DNA of 64,000 nucleotides from positions 62,001 to 126,000 of the forward strand of contig NW_003314323.1 in assembly GCF_000143415.4 (NCBI RefSeq), given 5' to 3'. The notes below the pieces were generated by a model that worked only from the letters and a program-made list of their open reading frames with translations, did not search any database and had not been told where the DNA came from. Source of the stretch: Selaginella moellendorffii. Lineage: Eukaryota; Streptophyta; Lycopodiopsida; Selaginellales; Selaginellaceae. Shown here one piece after another: positions 11,048-21,812 of the stretch. Each line of letters starts with the position of its first letter. The first letter of the stretch is position 1. Both the position numbers and the translations under genes were made by a program.

Positions 11048-11878
11048 TCATCCCCCCCTCTCGGAATAATGAAAGACCATCAGGGTTCTCTTGTAGATGG
11101 GCTGGGATTTAGAAGAATGTCAGGAGGAGGCATCAGCGGATCTGTAGGTGGTATTAACTGCTCTTAATCCCTTTGTATGAAACATTTCAACCACTGCACA
11201 TATACAATCTTTGGAGGATCGGCCTGCTGGACGTTATGCCAAACTTCATAAACTTGTGGTCCAACTTGCCGCAACACCCGATATGGTTCTTTCCACTGTG
11301 CAAGAAGCCCTTTAGATAAACCACGTATCGTAAGATGGGGAAAATGGATTAACACCAAATCATTCACTTTGTACTCCGCAGGTGCACGATGACATCATCC
11401 CAAGAATAATATATGGCAATCACCATGAACTGATCAAACCAATAGTACACATCATCCCTAAGATTCCCACGAAAGAACTCCAGCTGAACGCGAGGATTAG
11501 CACCAACAACAAAAGGAGTTGGACCACGTGCCGTGAATACCACTATCAATTGAGTTTGGTTGTTCAATTGCAAGCACATAGCATCAAGCAATTGGACCAA
11601 TTGCTAATCTAAAGTCAAAGGAGGAGATTGTTGATTTGCCATGAAAATGGACGAAGAAAGAGCAAAAGAAGATAAACAACAAAAAACAAGAAGGAAATGG
11701 GAAATCTAGACAATGCAAAAAGCTAGATCTAAACCAAAATCCTGAAAAGGAAGAACAAAAGAAAGGAAATGGAAAAAACTAGATCTAAACGATGCAAAAG
11801 CTAAATTTAAACCAAAATCCCAAATTTAAACACTCCTCAGGGACAATCAAAGGTGCCCCTCATCTCCATCAATATAAG

Positions 11879-12049
11879 TGCTTGGAATATAGAAAGAGAA
11901 TATAGAAATGTGCATATCAATTAGCCCAAAAAAACCCTAACTTGTATATAGGAGCGAACGGTCCGGATTGAAACCAATCCGACGGCTACAAAAATCCCAC
12001 TACACTAATATTAGTATACGGCATCATAGCTGTACACTTGGCCCTCACA
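11879..12049 (-). repeat. 5' LTR of the collapsed element
   Basis: About 171 bp, direct repeat of the LTR at 10878-11047, with shared blocks such as TAATATTAGTATACGGCATC. It lies at the 5' end of the element in minus orientation. Confidence 0.78.
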
Positions 12050-13990
12050 GTATGTTATTATAAAATAATATTTTATAAAATTTTTTGACTAAACTTATAT
12101 AAATTTTTTATTCTAACTTTTTTTATATTATTTATTTATTTCTTGTGAAACTTTTATGTTGGCTCACTGCTAGTTTCACATTATTTTATTAAAGCATTTC
12201 TATAGTACATGTTTTAGGCAAAAGTTATGATTAATTAAATACTGTTATAATATATTTTTTGTAGGGAGAAAAATAGAAAAAAAAATTGGAAAAGTCTTCT
12301 CCACTTAGAAAAAAAAACTTCATAATAATACTACTATGAGGAAAAAGTACTTTATTGCTTCTTTTTTTTCACACTTACCTAATCTATATTAACTTTATAT
12401 ATTTAGTTATAAATAATATTTTTATTTTTATCAGTTAAAAAAACTTAAATACTCAAAAATTAATAAAGGAAAAGTTATATAAATTAATCATTAAAATTGT
12501 TTTTAAAAAAGTAAAATATGGCAAGAAAATTAATAGCAGAATAAAAATAATATTTAAAGTCAATCAACCTATTATTTAAACTAGAAAAAAATATTCCATT
12601 CATAATCTTGAATAAAACAGGTTTTTATATAAAAAAAATTAACTAATTTATTAGCTATATTATGTTTAAAATTATTTATTAACTAACCATTTGAATTGTT
12701 TTAGATGGAAATACTTAACAATAAAAATATTTTTAGTAGCAAACATATAATACAATTTCATTTCCTTTTTAGAAAATTTTATAATGACTTTATAACTATT
12801 AAAAATCTTTAATATCATTAAAATAAGTCAGGCTTCAAAGTAGGAAATTTTTCATGATATAACTTTAAAGAAATTAAGAACACCATCATACTAGTTGAAT
12901 TTAATATGCAAGAAATTTTATTCAAGAACTTAATTTACTTTTTGACTTTGTTAATTTCCTTGACTATTACACAGTCATGGATGTAAAACTGATACTATTA
13001 AATGCCGGTGTGTTCCTCATGGACTTTGGGCTGGTCAAAATGGTGAACATTGTCAAACTCCCCATTAATGTTTTTTGTAAATTTTAATTAAAAATTAATT
13101 ATAAATCCATAAAATAAGTAATGTTAAAATGAATTTTTTAAAATTTTCTATATATTAGCAAGTAAGTAACTTAATATTTTAAATAATATATTATATAATA
13201 TTATGATTTACACTATAAAATTTATGACATCAGAAAATGATTTATGACATAAAACTTATAACCTTAAAGTAAAGTTTATAAAAAAATAAATAATTATTTA
13301 TTGTGGTTGAAACGTCTAAAAAGGAACAAAAATGAGAAATAATAAGTTACAACTATGGTAGAATTTTATTTTCATATTTATTTTGTTGTAAAAAATAAAT
13401 AAAAAATTTAATTTTAATTTACTTATTTTTTATTTGTTTTCTTTTATACAAGTTATGAAGTATATAGTTGTGAAAATTTCAAAAAGTTATAGGCTGGAAA
13501 ATAATGTTAAGCTATACAAGTTTTCAGAAGTGATTAGATATGTTAAAGTTTTTCATCTCTTCTCACTTTAAAAAAAATTTAAAATAAATTTTCATATAAG
13601 AAAAGTTGTAAAGTGATATAAATGGTGGGGTTAAACCTATATAATATAGATCATTTATTTAAAACTTAATTTAGTCCATCCATTTTTGTATTTTGATAGG
13701 TAGTATAACTACTATAGTTAACTACATTACTGTAATTAATGTATTATATACTTATAACTGTTTATATCAAAATTAAACATTTATTAAATGTTCCATTTTA
13801 TTTACATTTCTTTAATATTTAATAGTATAGTTTGCAATATGAAATTTATAAGATTGTTAAATCCTAGAGATTCTTAAAGTTAAACTTATTTACCTCATTA
13901 TAATTGTTATAGTCCATAAAATAAGGAAGAGTTGTGAAATTGAGTGAACCATCATGAATTAAGTGATGGAAAGATTCACATGATCTATGG
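12050..13990. other. AT-rich spacer without recognisable genes
   Basis: Nearly 2 kb of very AT-rich sequence with long A and T runs and no open frame above background. No LTR, TIR or tRNA signature was found. It may be old repeat debris; nothing specific can be supported. Confidence 0.5.
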
Positions 13991-13991
13991 A

Positions 13992-14245
13992 GTGCTTGTT
14001 GCATACAGAACAAGAACGTTTTGATCATTGTTTCCAACACCCTGTGAACCAAATGAGCTTCTCTTAATTTCTTTGGTTTACAGCTTACCTGCATTTGGAC
14101 GAGAAGCTCCGTTTTGATTCGTCTTGTCTCCTTGCTCTCGTTGCCTTCACCACATTGTCCACACAGCGAATCAATCTCGTCCCCTGGCCATTTGGAAAAA
14201 GTTGGCTACGAGCTTCTTGCTCTCCCCCAACTAGATCTAATGAAG
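13992..14245 (-). pseudogene. VPS4/SKD1 AAA-ATPase pseudogene fragment
   Basis: On the minus strand a broken exon reads DLV, then SKKLVANFFQMAR, then DEIDSLCGQCGEGNESKETR and KTELLVQMQ, ending at a GT donor at 14088. After a 47-nt intron the next exon continues GVGNNDQNVLVLYATSTP and then hits a stop. This order matches the Walker B to sensor region of VPS4 (ESCRT-III disassembly ATPase). Relative to the family it lacks the residues between MAR and DEIDS and those between DLV and GES, with frame changes at both places. Upstream and downstream exons are absent. It is a decayed duplicate, not a working gene. Confidence 0.8.
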
Positions 14246-14513
14246 AAATACTGTTGTCACCAATTTATCAGTCATACCTAAAGGTGAACCGCTTCTGATT
14301 CCTTTTCATCACAGATGTTCTGGAGATCCCCTAAACAGGCAATTTCATCCTCAGGCATTGCTACCTTAAGTACAATTAAACAGCAATACGGTACACATTA
14401 ACAACATAGAATGTCACCTTGAGATACAAAACCAAGGCCACACTTCAGAGTCACACCTGTAGCCACAGTATATGGCCTTCATTACTCCCCTCATCAATCT
14501 TCTGCGTCCAGCT

Positions 14514-16682
14514 CTACTCGAATCGATCATCCGGGCCACTGGAACCATACAAGTTTGCCAGCAAAACGTATGAGAAGGTTCCTCCGGGATCCATCTCCAG
14601 CGCCTTCTCAGCTGCTCGGACACCAGCAATCTCATCCTTGCTCGCAGCGCAAGCCGCGAGCAAAATCCCCCACACAACGTCGTGAGCTTCGAAAGGCATG
14701 GCCGCCGCAATCCCGTGCGCCAAGATCAGCTGCCCCGACCTCGCAAAGATATCTATCACGCAGCAAAAGTGCTCTCTCGCGGGAGCCACGCCAAAGTCAC
14801 AGGCCATGCCAGAGAAGAGAGCCAGAGCTTCGCAAACCATGCCTCCATGGCTGCACGACGTCAACACGCTCGCGAGCGTCGTCTTGTCCGGCTTGAAACC
14901 AGCCAAGTTCATCACCCTCAAGAGCTGGATCGCTCGCCCCGATCGCGAGTAAGCTCGGATCATCGCGTTCCACGACACTGTGTCCTGGCAAGGCATCTCG
15001 TCGAAAGTAGTCCTGGCCTCTCGGAGGAAACCATTTTGCTCGTAGACCGTGGCCATAGCGTTCCAAGCCGCGACGTCTCGTCCAGGCATGCTCTCAAAAA
15101 CATCCCTCGCTTCGTCAAGAGACCCGTTTTGTCCGAGGCCCGAGACTACCGAGCTCCACGACACGACTTGTCTCTGCGGGATCCGATCAAACAGCGCCCT
15201 GGCCTCATCGAGGAATCCAAACTGGCAGTAAACTCCGATCATGCTGTTCCACGAGACGACGTCCCGCTGTGGCATCTGCTCGAAAGTCTTGCGAGACTCT
15301 TCCCAGAAACCGTTTAGAGCGTATGCCATGATCGCTGCGTTGAAAGACACAACGTTGAGCTGCGGCATCCTCTCCAGCAACACCATGGACTCATCAAACA
15401 GGCCAGCGCGAGCGAATCCGGGGACCAGACTCGTCCAAGAACACATATCCCTCTCTGGAAGCTCGTCAAACTTCGCCTTCGCATCGCCCAACGAGCCGCT
15501 CTGCGCATACGCTGCAATGACCGAGTTCCACGAGACCGTGTTCCTGTGAGGGATCTTCTCAAACACCGCCAGGGCTAGATCGATGCTGCAGCACTGCTCC
15601 CCAGCGATCACCAGCGCCGTCCACGAGATCACGTCCCTCTCAGGCATCTGATCAAACAGAAACTTCGACTCGTCCATATACCCATTCCGAGCATACGCTG
15701 AAACGATGGAGTTCCACGACACCAGATCCCTGTGAGGCATCCTCTCAAACACCGTTCTCGCTCGATCGACATCAAAGTCACAGAGAAAAGATCTAGCCAT
15801 CGTGTTCCACGCGCCGACACTGCGATTCTCCATAGAATCAAACGTCGATTTCGCTTCTAGCACACGGCCATTCTGGGCGAGGAGCAAAACCATCACGCAG
15901 CACGCCACGGAATCCTTCTCGCCCATCGCCTCAAACGCCACCCGCGCCTCGTCGATCAATCCACACTCCGAGAATGTGACGATCATCGCGGTGGCCAAGA
16001 CAGTGTCGTGCTGGGGCATTTGTTCATACACTCTCTTGGCGCCATAGACATCCCCAGCGCCGGCATATGCCTTGACCACGCCAGTCCACGCAAGAACGGT
16101 CAACTTGGGCATCCGGTCAAACAGCCACTTGGCATCCGCCGGTTCGCTGGCGCAAATGAGGCAATTCCAAGCAACCTCGTTCCACGCGGGCATCCGGTCA
16201 AAGATTTTCTTTGCGTAGCTGGCGCACTGCGATTGGGCGTAGCCCGTGACCATCGTGTTCCACGTCACTAGGTCGCGGTGGCGGCGCATGCTTTGAAAGA
16301 GTGTTCTTGCGGCGTCTAGATGCCCTCTCTGGGCATATGCGGAGATCATGGAGTTCCACGAGATTGTATCCGCGACCGGGAGCATTCGATCGAAGAGCTT
16401 CCTGGCCTCGCCCACGAATCCATTGCGGATATAGACGAAGAGCATGATATTCCAGGAGCGAGTGTCGGGGTCGTGGATCATGGAATCGAAGACGAGCGAT
16501 GCCGCGCGGAGGTCCGCGCAGCTGCCATACATGGCGAGGAGGTGCTCGGCGACGATCTTGGAGGCGGCGAGGCGGGGATCGCCCTGGATGTAGCGGTGCA
16601 ACCGCTTGCCCTCTTCCAGATCCTTGGCCTTGACGCAGGATTTGAGGCGAGAGAGGAGCTCCTCGGCCGAGAACTTTCTCAT
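14514..16682 (-). CDS. Pentatricopeptide repeat protein built almost entirely of S-type (31-residue) motifs
   Basis: Intronless, 722 aa, ATG at 16682 (the frame runs 3 nt further to a TTG). About 18 consecutive repeats of ~31 residues follow the pattern MP-RDVVSWN-MI-AYAQ-G--DEA--LFD, ending in one longer L-like repeat and an E-type region (HDVVWGILLAACAASKDE, then AAEKALEMDPGG). Such PLS-class PPR proteins bind organellar RNA in a sequence-specific way and commonly guide C-to-U editing. No DYW deaminase is present: the frame stops soon after NLYGSSG. The next frame continues with typical E-domain residues, suggesting a frameshift near 14525. It shares a short upstream region with the divergent PPR gene on its right. 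Confidence 0.92.
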   Translation of the reverse strand: MRKFSAEELLSRLKSCVKAKDLEEGKRLHRYIQGDPRLAASKIVAEHLLAMYGSCADLRAASLVFDSMIHDPDTRSWNIMLFVYIRNGFVGEARKLFDRMLPVADTISWNSMISAYAQRGHLDAARTLFQSMRRHRDLVTWNTMVTGYAQSQCASYAKKIFDRMPAWNEVAWNCLICASEPADAKWLFDRMPKLTVLAWTGVVKAYAGAGDVYGAKRVYEQMPQHDTVLATAMIVTFSECGLIDEARVAFEAMGEKDSVACCVMVLLLAQNGRVLEAKSTFDSMENRSVGAWNTMARSFLCDFDVDRARTVFERMPHRDLVSWNSIVSAYARNGYMDESKFLFDQMPERDVISWTALVIAGEQCCSIDLALAVFEKIPHRNTVSWNSVIAAYAQSGSLGDAKAKFDELPERDMCSWTSLVPGFARAGLFDESMVLLERMPQLNVVSFNAAIMAYALNGFWEESRKTFEQMPQRDVVSWNSMIGVYCQFGFLDEARALFDRIPQRQVVSWSSVVSGLGQNGSLDEARDVFESMPGRDVAAWNAMATVYEQNGFLREARTTFDEMPCQDTVSWNAMIRAYSRSGRAIQLLRVMNLAGFKPDKTTLASVLTSCSHGGMVCEALALFSGMACDFGVAPAREHFCCVIDIFARSGQLILAHGIAAAMPFEAHDVVWGILLAACAASKDEIAGVRAAEKALEMDPGGTFSYVLLANLYGSSGPDDRFE

Positions 16683-16940
16683 CAAATCCTCGCTCTCCGC
16701 CGCGCATTTTGTCGATCATGGAACCTCCGGAGCTAAATTCCGATGTTGGGCGAGTGAGACTGCGCGTGTATGGCTGCTGGAATCCAGATCGAATAGACTC
16801 TCCATGCGCTCAAAGCGCCAGAGCCATGCCCTAAATTACTGTTCGAGCGGACGGACAATATTTAAATAGGTTTCCCGCAAAGTAGAGATCCACCGTCCGT
16901 TGTGGAGGAATTAGGGTTCTTGAGTAAATCGTGCAATGGA
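16683..16940. promoter_or_regulatory. Shared upstream region of two divergent PPR genes
   Basis: The ATGs of the two PPR genes are 258 bp apart and point away from each other. The spacer holds an AT-rich TATA-like stretch (ACAATATTTAAATAGG around 16855-16870), closer to the right-hand gene. A bidirectional promoter is inferred from the geometry. Confidence 0.4.
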
Positions 16941-18548
16941 ATGGAATCGCTCCTCCACAATCACGCCTCCATCGACATCCACACATACGCCACTCTTCTC
17001 CAGCAATGCGGCGAGCGCCGGGCTCTCGGCGACGGCAAAGCCCTCCACGCCCACATCGCGTCGCGGCTGCCAAATCCCCCACTCTTCCTCTCGAATCACT
17101 TGCTGGGCATGTACGCCAAATGCGGCAGCGCCCGCGACGCGCTCGCGGCCTTCGATTCCATGCGCGATCGCAACGTTGTCTCCTGGACAACCGTCGTCAC
17201 CGCATTTGCCCACGCCGGGCATCCCACCGCCGCGCTGCGTCTCTTCCAGCGCATGCTCGCGGAAGGCATCGCTCCAAACAAGGTGACCTTCGTCGCTGTT
17301 CTTCACGCCTGTAGCGATTCCCGCGAGCTCCTCGATCCTGGGAGGATGATTCACCGCTGCTGCGAGGAGTCCGGCCTCGGCCGCGATCGCTCCGTCGCGA
17401 TCTCGCTCGCCAACATGTATGGCAAGTGCGGGGACGTCGACACCGCCGCCTCGATGCTCGATGAGATGTTCCAGCCGGATGTGATCGCCTGGAGCGCGGT
17501 GATCACTGGATTCGCCCAGCAGGGGCGGAGCTCCGACGCTCTCCATCTCTTCCGGAGGATGCAGCACGAAGGCGTGATCGCCAACAAGATCACGCTCGTC
17601 GCCACCCTCAGCGCTTGCACGGACAGCTCGTCTCTGGCCGATGGGAAGTTCCTCCATTCTTTGATCGTCGAGAAGAAGCTCGAGAGCGATGTGATCGTCG
17701 GCGGAGCTCTGGTCACCATGTATACCAACTGTGGAAGCTTGGACGACGCTCGCCGGGCCTTTGGAGCTGTGAGACGTCCCAACGTCATCGCCTGGACTGC
17801 CATGATCTCTGCCTGCGTCCACTTTGGAGAGCTCGACGAGGCGCTCCAGATCTTCCGCTTGATAGAAGCCCAGTGCCTGGACGATCGCGAGCTCCTCCTC
17901 GACGGTATAGTCTTCGTGCCGCTCATCAATGCCTGTGCTCGTCTCACGGATCTCTCCCAGGGCCGACGGCTTCACGCTCGGATCTCCAGCGATGGAAGCA
18001 TCAAAGTCGACGTCCAGCTCGGGAACGCGCTCGTCAACATGTACTCCAAGTGTGGCAGCGTCGAGGAGGCCGCGAGAGTTTTCGATGGGATGAAGTACCG
18101 GAGCACTGTCAGCTGGAACACGATGATCTCGGCGTACGCGATCGCTGGTCATAGTGAGAAAGTGCTGTGGATGTTTCACAGAATGCAGCAGGAGGGTGTC
18201 GAGCCGGACGAAGTGAGCTTTGTCGGAGTTCTCTCGGCTTGCAATGCTGCTGGGACTGTCGAGGAGGGATGCAAGTACTTCGGACTTTGCTGCGAGGAGT
18301 ACCGCATTTTGTTGGAGCCGCAGCACTTCGGGTGTTTGATCGACTTGCTCGGCCGGGTTGGATATCTGGACGAAGCGGAAAGGCTGCTCAGGAGAATGAA
18401 GGAGCCGGATGTCATGGCCTGGATGATGCTGCTGGACGCTTGTCGAATTCACAACGACTTGACACGAGCTAAAGCTGCTGCCGAGCGTGTTCTTGAGCTG
18501 GATCCTGGAAACAGTGCGGCTTATATCATGTATACTCAATCAAGTTAA
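16941..18548 (+). CDS. Pentatricopeptide repeat protein, PLS class
   Basis: Intronless, 535 aa. The open frame extends upstream to a GTG, but the first in-frame ATG is at 16941 and gives a typical start (MESLLHNHASIDIHTYATLL). PPR units of 35/36/31 residues alternate (LQQCGERRALGDGKALHAHI, NHLLGMYAKCGSARDAL, RNVVSWTTVVTAFA). The last third carries the helical E1-type end (DVMAWMMLLDACRIHNDL, VLELDPGNSAAYIM). It stops inside the region where E2 would follow, without DYW. Organellar RNA editing or processing is the likely role (family inference); the target is unknown. The convergent DnaJ-ferredoxin gene ends 88 bp downstream. Confidence 0.92.
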   Translation: MESLLHNHASIDIHTYATLLQQCGERRALGDGKALHAHIASRLPNPPLFLSNHLLGMYAKCGSARDALAAFDSMRDRNVVSWTTVVTAFAHAGHPTAALRLFQRMLAEGIAPNKVTFVAVLHACSDSRELLDPGRMIHRCCEESGLGRDRSVAISLANMYGKCGDVDTAASMLDEMFQPDVIAWSAVITGFAQQGRSSDALHLFRRMQHEGVIANKITLVATLSACTDSSSLADGKFLHSLIVEKKLESDVIVGGALVTMYTNCGSLDDARRAFGAVRRPNVIAWTAMISACVHFGELDEALQIFRLIEAQCLDDRELLLDGIVFVPLINACARLTDLSQGRRLHARISSDGSIKVDVQLGNALVNMYSKCGSVEEAARVFDGMKYRSTVSWNTMISAYAIAGHSEKVLWMFHRMQQEGVEPDEVSFVGVLSACNAAGTVEEGCKYFGLCCEEYRILLEPQHFGCLIDLLGRVGYLDEAERLLRRMKEPDVMAWMMLLDACRIHNDLTRAKAAAERVLELDPGNSAAYIMYTQSS

Positions 18549-18636
18549 AAAGCTTGAATTTTTTTTGCACTCACCTTAGTTAAGTCATGCGTACCAAAGA
18601 GCAATGGAAACTTTGCTCTCGAGCCGAGAGCTGCTG

Positions 18637-20270
18637 TTAGGTTTGAGAGTCGTCGACGAATAGAGCTACACAGCTGCAGGCTACGGAAGTTAACACGTAC
18701 CAGACGATGCCAGCAAGAAGTGGCTGCATGCCTGGAGTCGAGGCGAGGTCCTGAACCACTGAGCTGAACCGATCTGAGTGTGCCGCTCCTGAACTGGCCG
18801 CAGCTTGAGATATCTGGGAGCTGGATACCGTTTGAAACTGGACAACCAGAGCCGCAGCCAAAGAGACCGCCACTGGAACAGCTTGTCTTATCATAAAAAG
18901 CTTTTGCTGCTTTTCCGATGGTCGATGGATCCGAGGTGGTGTTTTAGTGGCCGCGTCAACACGGATGGTAGGCGTTGTGGACGTTGATGACGAGTTCTCA
19001 ATGGGACTAGTTACGTTACTGAGAGGTTCCCAGTACTCCTCAGCTTGAGCATAGGAAGATTCCCGTTGTTGAGTGACGGCTTCGTACAAAGCTTTCATCT
19101 TGCCTTGTGCGAACAGTGATCCCCTGAAGGCTTGATTATACACATCCTTAGCGAACCAGCTGAGCGGAACGATTGCTCCCTGCGAGGATCTCACATGATC
19201 GAAGTCGTCCGATGAGGAGTAGCTTTTCCCAACAAAAAAATGCCACCACCTTCCAGCTCGGGCTTGTATAGCATCAGTAGCAGCCGTTCTGTATTTTTGT
19301 GCAGGGTTTTCCTAAAGAAAAGCGTGTGTCAGTTACAAATCAAGTACAAAAAGAACTGCGTACCTTTTCAGATTGAAACTCTGCATTTTTCTTCAAGAAC
19401 TTTTCTGCGCTCTTGAAAACGTCGATTGCACGCTCGCCGGGGCTGTTCTCAGGCTCTATGTTTACCGTATAGCGAGGCTGTTTAGCCATGAGATACTCGA
19501 GAGCTGCTAGTTTCCCTCTATCCACCCACCTATAGAAACAAAGCTTTTAGAAACAGAAAATCTTCAATCACTAGAAAAACTTACGAAATGCAATCCACGG
19601 GACAAGCTCGAATAGCATCGTCGATAACTGGCTTCGAATCACCCCACTGTGAAACTGCCCGAGCTCGACCATAGCGTTTCTCAACAGCAAAAGTGTTGGA
19701 CGCAATGAGAGCACACTTCAAGCAGCCAATGCAGCGTACTTCGTCCACAAAAACGGCCTTTTCTTCGCTTGCTGGTCCCATCCATCTGGAATAGAGCGGC
19801 TCACCCGTGAATCCTTCGAACTGAATCCATTCAGCACGGACCTGTGAAAACAAAGAAGAGAAACTCATGTCTTCCAGAAAAGAAACGAAGAAAGAAAATC
19901 TTACAGCGTCGTATGAACCACGGCTGGTCGGATCGGAGAGAATGGCGTAGGCCTCATTGAGAAGAATCGACATGTCGTGTCCCAGCTCGCCAGCGACATC
20001 CGGATGGCATTTCTTCTGGAGCCATCGGTATGCTTTCTTGATCTCCGGCTGTGGCGCGGAATTCTCGACGCCAAGGAGCTCATACAGATCATAACCATAG
20101 TAGCTCTTGCCGGTGCTGCCGCTGCTGCTTCTACCAGCGTGAGCCCTACATTTGAATCTAGACGGCCGCGGACGAGTACCTTGCCGTGCTCTCACGAGCG
20201 ACGAATCGATCGCGATCCCAGGAGCCAGATTCAAGCCCGAGGTGGAAGAAGCCGCCATCGCCATTGCCAT
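18637..20270 (-). CDS. Plastid DnaJ-ferredoxin protein (DJC76/77/82 type) with C-terminal membrane segments
   Basis: Four exons (20270-19905, 19841-19585, 19529-19364, 19311-18637) encode 487 aa. After a transit-like N-terminus comes a J-domain (DLYELLGVENSA to RGSYDA) with the HPD tripeptide in CHPDVAG. A bacterial-type [4Fe-4S] ferredoxin segment follows: CIGCLKCALIASNTF, then CPVDCISW, giving four cysteines. The C-terminal part has two hydrophobic segments (RQAVPVAVSLAAALVVQF and LLAGIVWYVLTSVACSCVALF), so membrane anchoring is likely. J-domain/ferredoxin fusions are a known plant and algal chloroplast family (DJC76, DJC77, DJC82); they presumably link Hsp70 recruitment to redox state (inference). 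The frame runs up to a TTG at 20312, but 20270 is the first ATG. Confidence 0.9.
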
Positions 20271-21812
20271 CGCCCTGGAGAAACGCAAAAGAGAAGAAGA
20301 GAGCCCTAGCAAGAAAGCTCTCGATCGAGAGAGAAAATATCACACTTGGCGCGTAGGGGACACGTCACGAAGACACGTCATTTGGCACTTTTTACACTTT
20401 TTCAACACCATAGGAATCGAACCCGGGACCAGAAAAAGGTCCAAGGCTCGATCCTCTGGAATCTTCCACAAAAGCCCAGCCCTAAAGTCAAAGTGGATTG
20501 ACAAGTTGGTGTGACCTGCCTCTAGTGTCAACGCAGCGAATTGTCCATGAACGCCTTTAAGCCACTTGCACCCACCAATGCCTCCAGCGTCAAGATCAAC
20601 AAAGGAGGTTAAAATACGACGAAGTGGCCAGCGAGCGAGCAAAAAGCTCATGCCTTTACTCCCCTTCATTTCTTCTGGAGATACCTGGACAATACAAGAG
20701 AGATACCCATAAAACAAGATTTTTCTCCCCACCTTTCAAGCATGGCTGGACCCGAGATTGTTTACGCGTATCGTAGATCCCCAGAGATCCATCCTCATTC
20801 TCCAGCTTTCCTTAGTGCTGGATCAAGCCTTTGTTTAGTCCTGGAGAACGTGTGAGTGTGTCAGGGGGGGCGAAGCTCATCCAGCCTTCCTCTAGAATCG
20901 AAGAAAACATAGAAAAGTCAAACCTGAGAGTGTGGGTGGGGTGATCTCGAGCTCCTCAAAAATCAATCAGTCACCTTGACTGGTTCGGATCTCGTCACTC
21001 TCGTCGCCGCATGACCCCTCTTTTTGGCCACACCGAGGATTTTTCCTCTGCAGGGATCGAGTGCTACCTTTTTCCTTATTTTATTGCTCCGTGAAGAAAT
21101 CTCATCAGACTTTTCTGCGGCCGAATTTTCGCCCACTGTTCACACAAAAATCTGCTAAAACTTGGACCAGGATTGCCGCCACCGTGGACTAAATAAACAC
21201 GAACCTGTAGAGGGAGAGACTTGTTGGAGCATTATTTCTTTGACATCCTTGTGAAGGTGAATGATTTCACTACCTGCAAAGTCTTTAAGTAGATAAGAGA
21301 AATAGACTGCAAAGACAACCATAAGTCTCACCAAGAGCAGTTCTTTTTGTGGCCCCAGACGAGCAGCAGCACGGTTTCTGGCTTGTTTCCAGCTCCAGTG
21401 TCCCAGAGCGTTTGTTGCATGGTCGCAGCTTCTTTTTAAACTCGAAAGAATCCGCCTACACTGCCATGCCCGTTTCCGGAGTGCGCTGCAAGCTCTGCGA
21501 TGCCATAGCCTGGAGAGCAAAGCCGAGAAGAAGGGAAAAAATATATATATGCGTGTGAGTTGTGAGTAAGAGTCTATAGAGCATGCTGAATTGCACAGAC
21601 CTTTAAAATGTGTCAGGCGGCGAATATTTGGTACACACGCTCTTTGCTGTCGAGGTGATGGATGTAGTAGCAGGAGCAGCATGCCCCAAGTGACTGCCTT
21701 GATGAGAACAAACCCCTGCAAGAAATCAATGAATGAGCTATGAATGATCATCTGTAAGTGGAAGTAGTAGTAGCTCTCAACTCACCAGGGACGCGACCAA
21801 GACACCAAAGGG
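20271..21812. other. Intergenic region between divergent DnaJ-Fd and TMKL1-like genes
   Basis: About 1.5 kb with no frame I can assign. The longest minus frame (21751-21155) lacks family similarity and has a composition unlike its neighbours. The right end presumably contains the 5' UTR and promoter of the receptor kinase. Confidence 0.45.

Larger units (their letters stand above)
10878..12049 (-). mobile_element. Collapsed LTR retrotransposon, Ty3/gypsy-like, internally deleted
   Basis: Two direct repeats of about 170 bp (10878-11047 and 11879-12049) flank about 830 bp. Read on the minus strand each begins TGTGAGGGC and ends in CA, as LTRs do. A purine run, GAGAGGGGGGATGA, directly precedes the TGTG end at 11048-11061 and marks the 3' LTR, fixing the orientation. 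The interior keeps a gag-like piece (11600-11380, with PRVQLEFFRGN followed by WFDQF) and an integrase C-terminal piece (11380-11164, with DLVLIHFPHL and GPYRVL-like WKEPYRVLRQVGPQVYEV). Protease, RT, RNase H and most of integrase are missing. I found no clear target-site duplication or primer-binding site. The element cannot be autonomous. Confidence 0.8.

Noticed and set aside
16911-18539. 542-aa open frame on the - strand
   Set aside because: Antisense shadow of the PPR gene at 16941-18548; codon mirroring of a GC-rich repeat gene explains it.
20395-20470. tRNA B-box-like GGTTCGATTCC on the - strand, suggesting a tRNA or SINE
   Set aside because: No A-box at the right distance, the T-stem does not pair and no acceptor stem forms; no poly-A tail or target duplication supports a SINE.
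21155-21751. 198-aa minus frame as a gene
   Set aside because: Low-complexity, unlike the neighbours, with no domain, no homology and no good promoter or splice signals.
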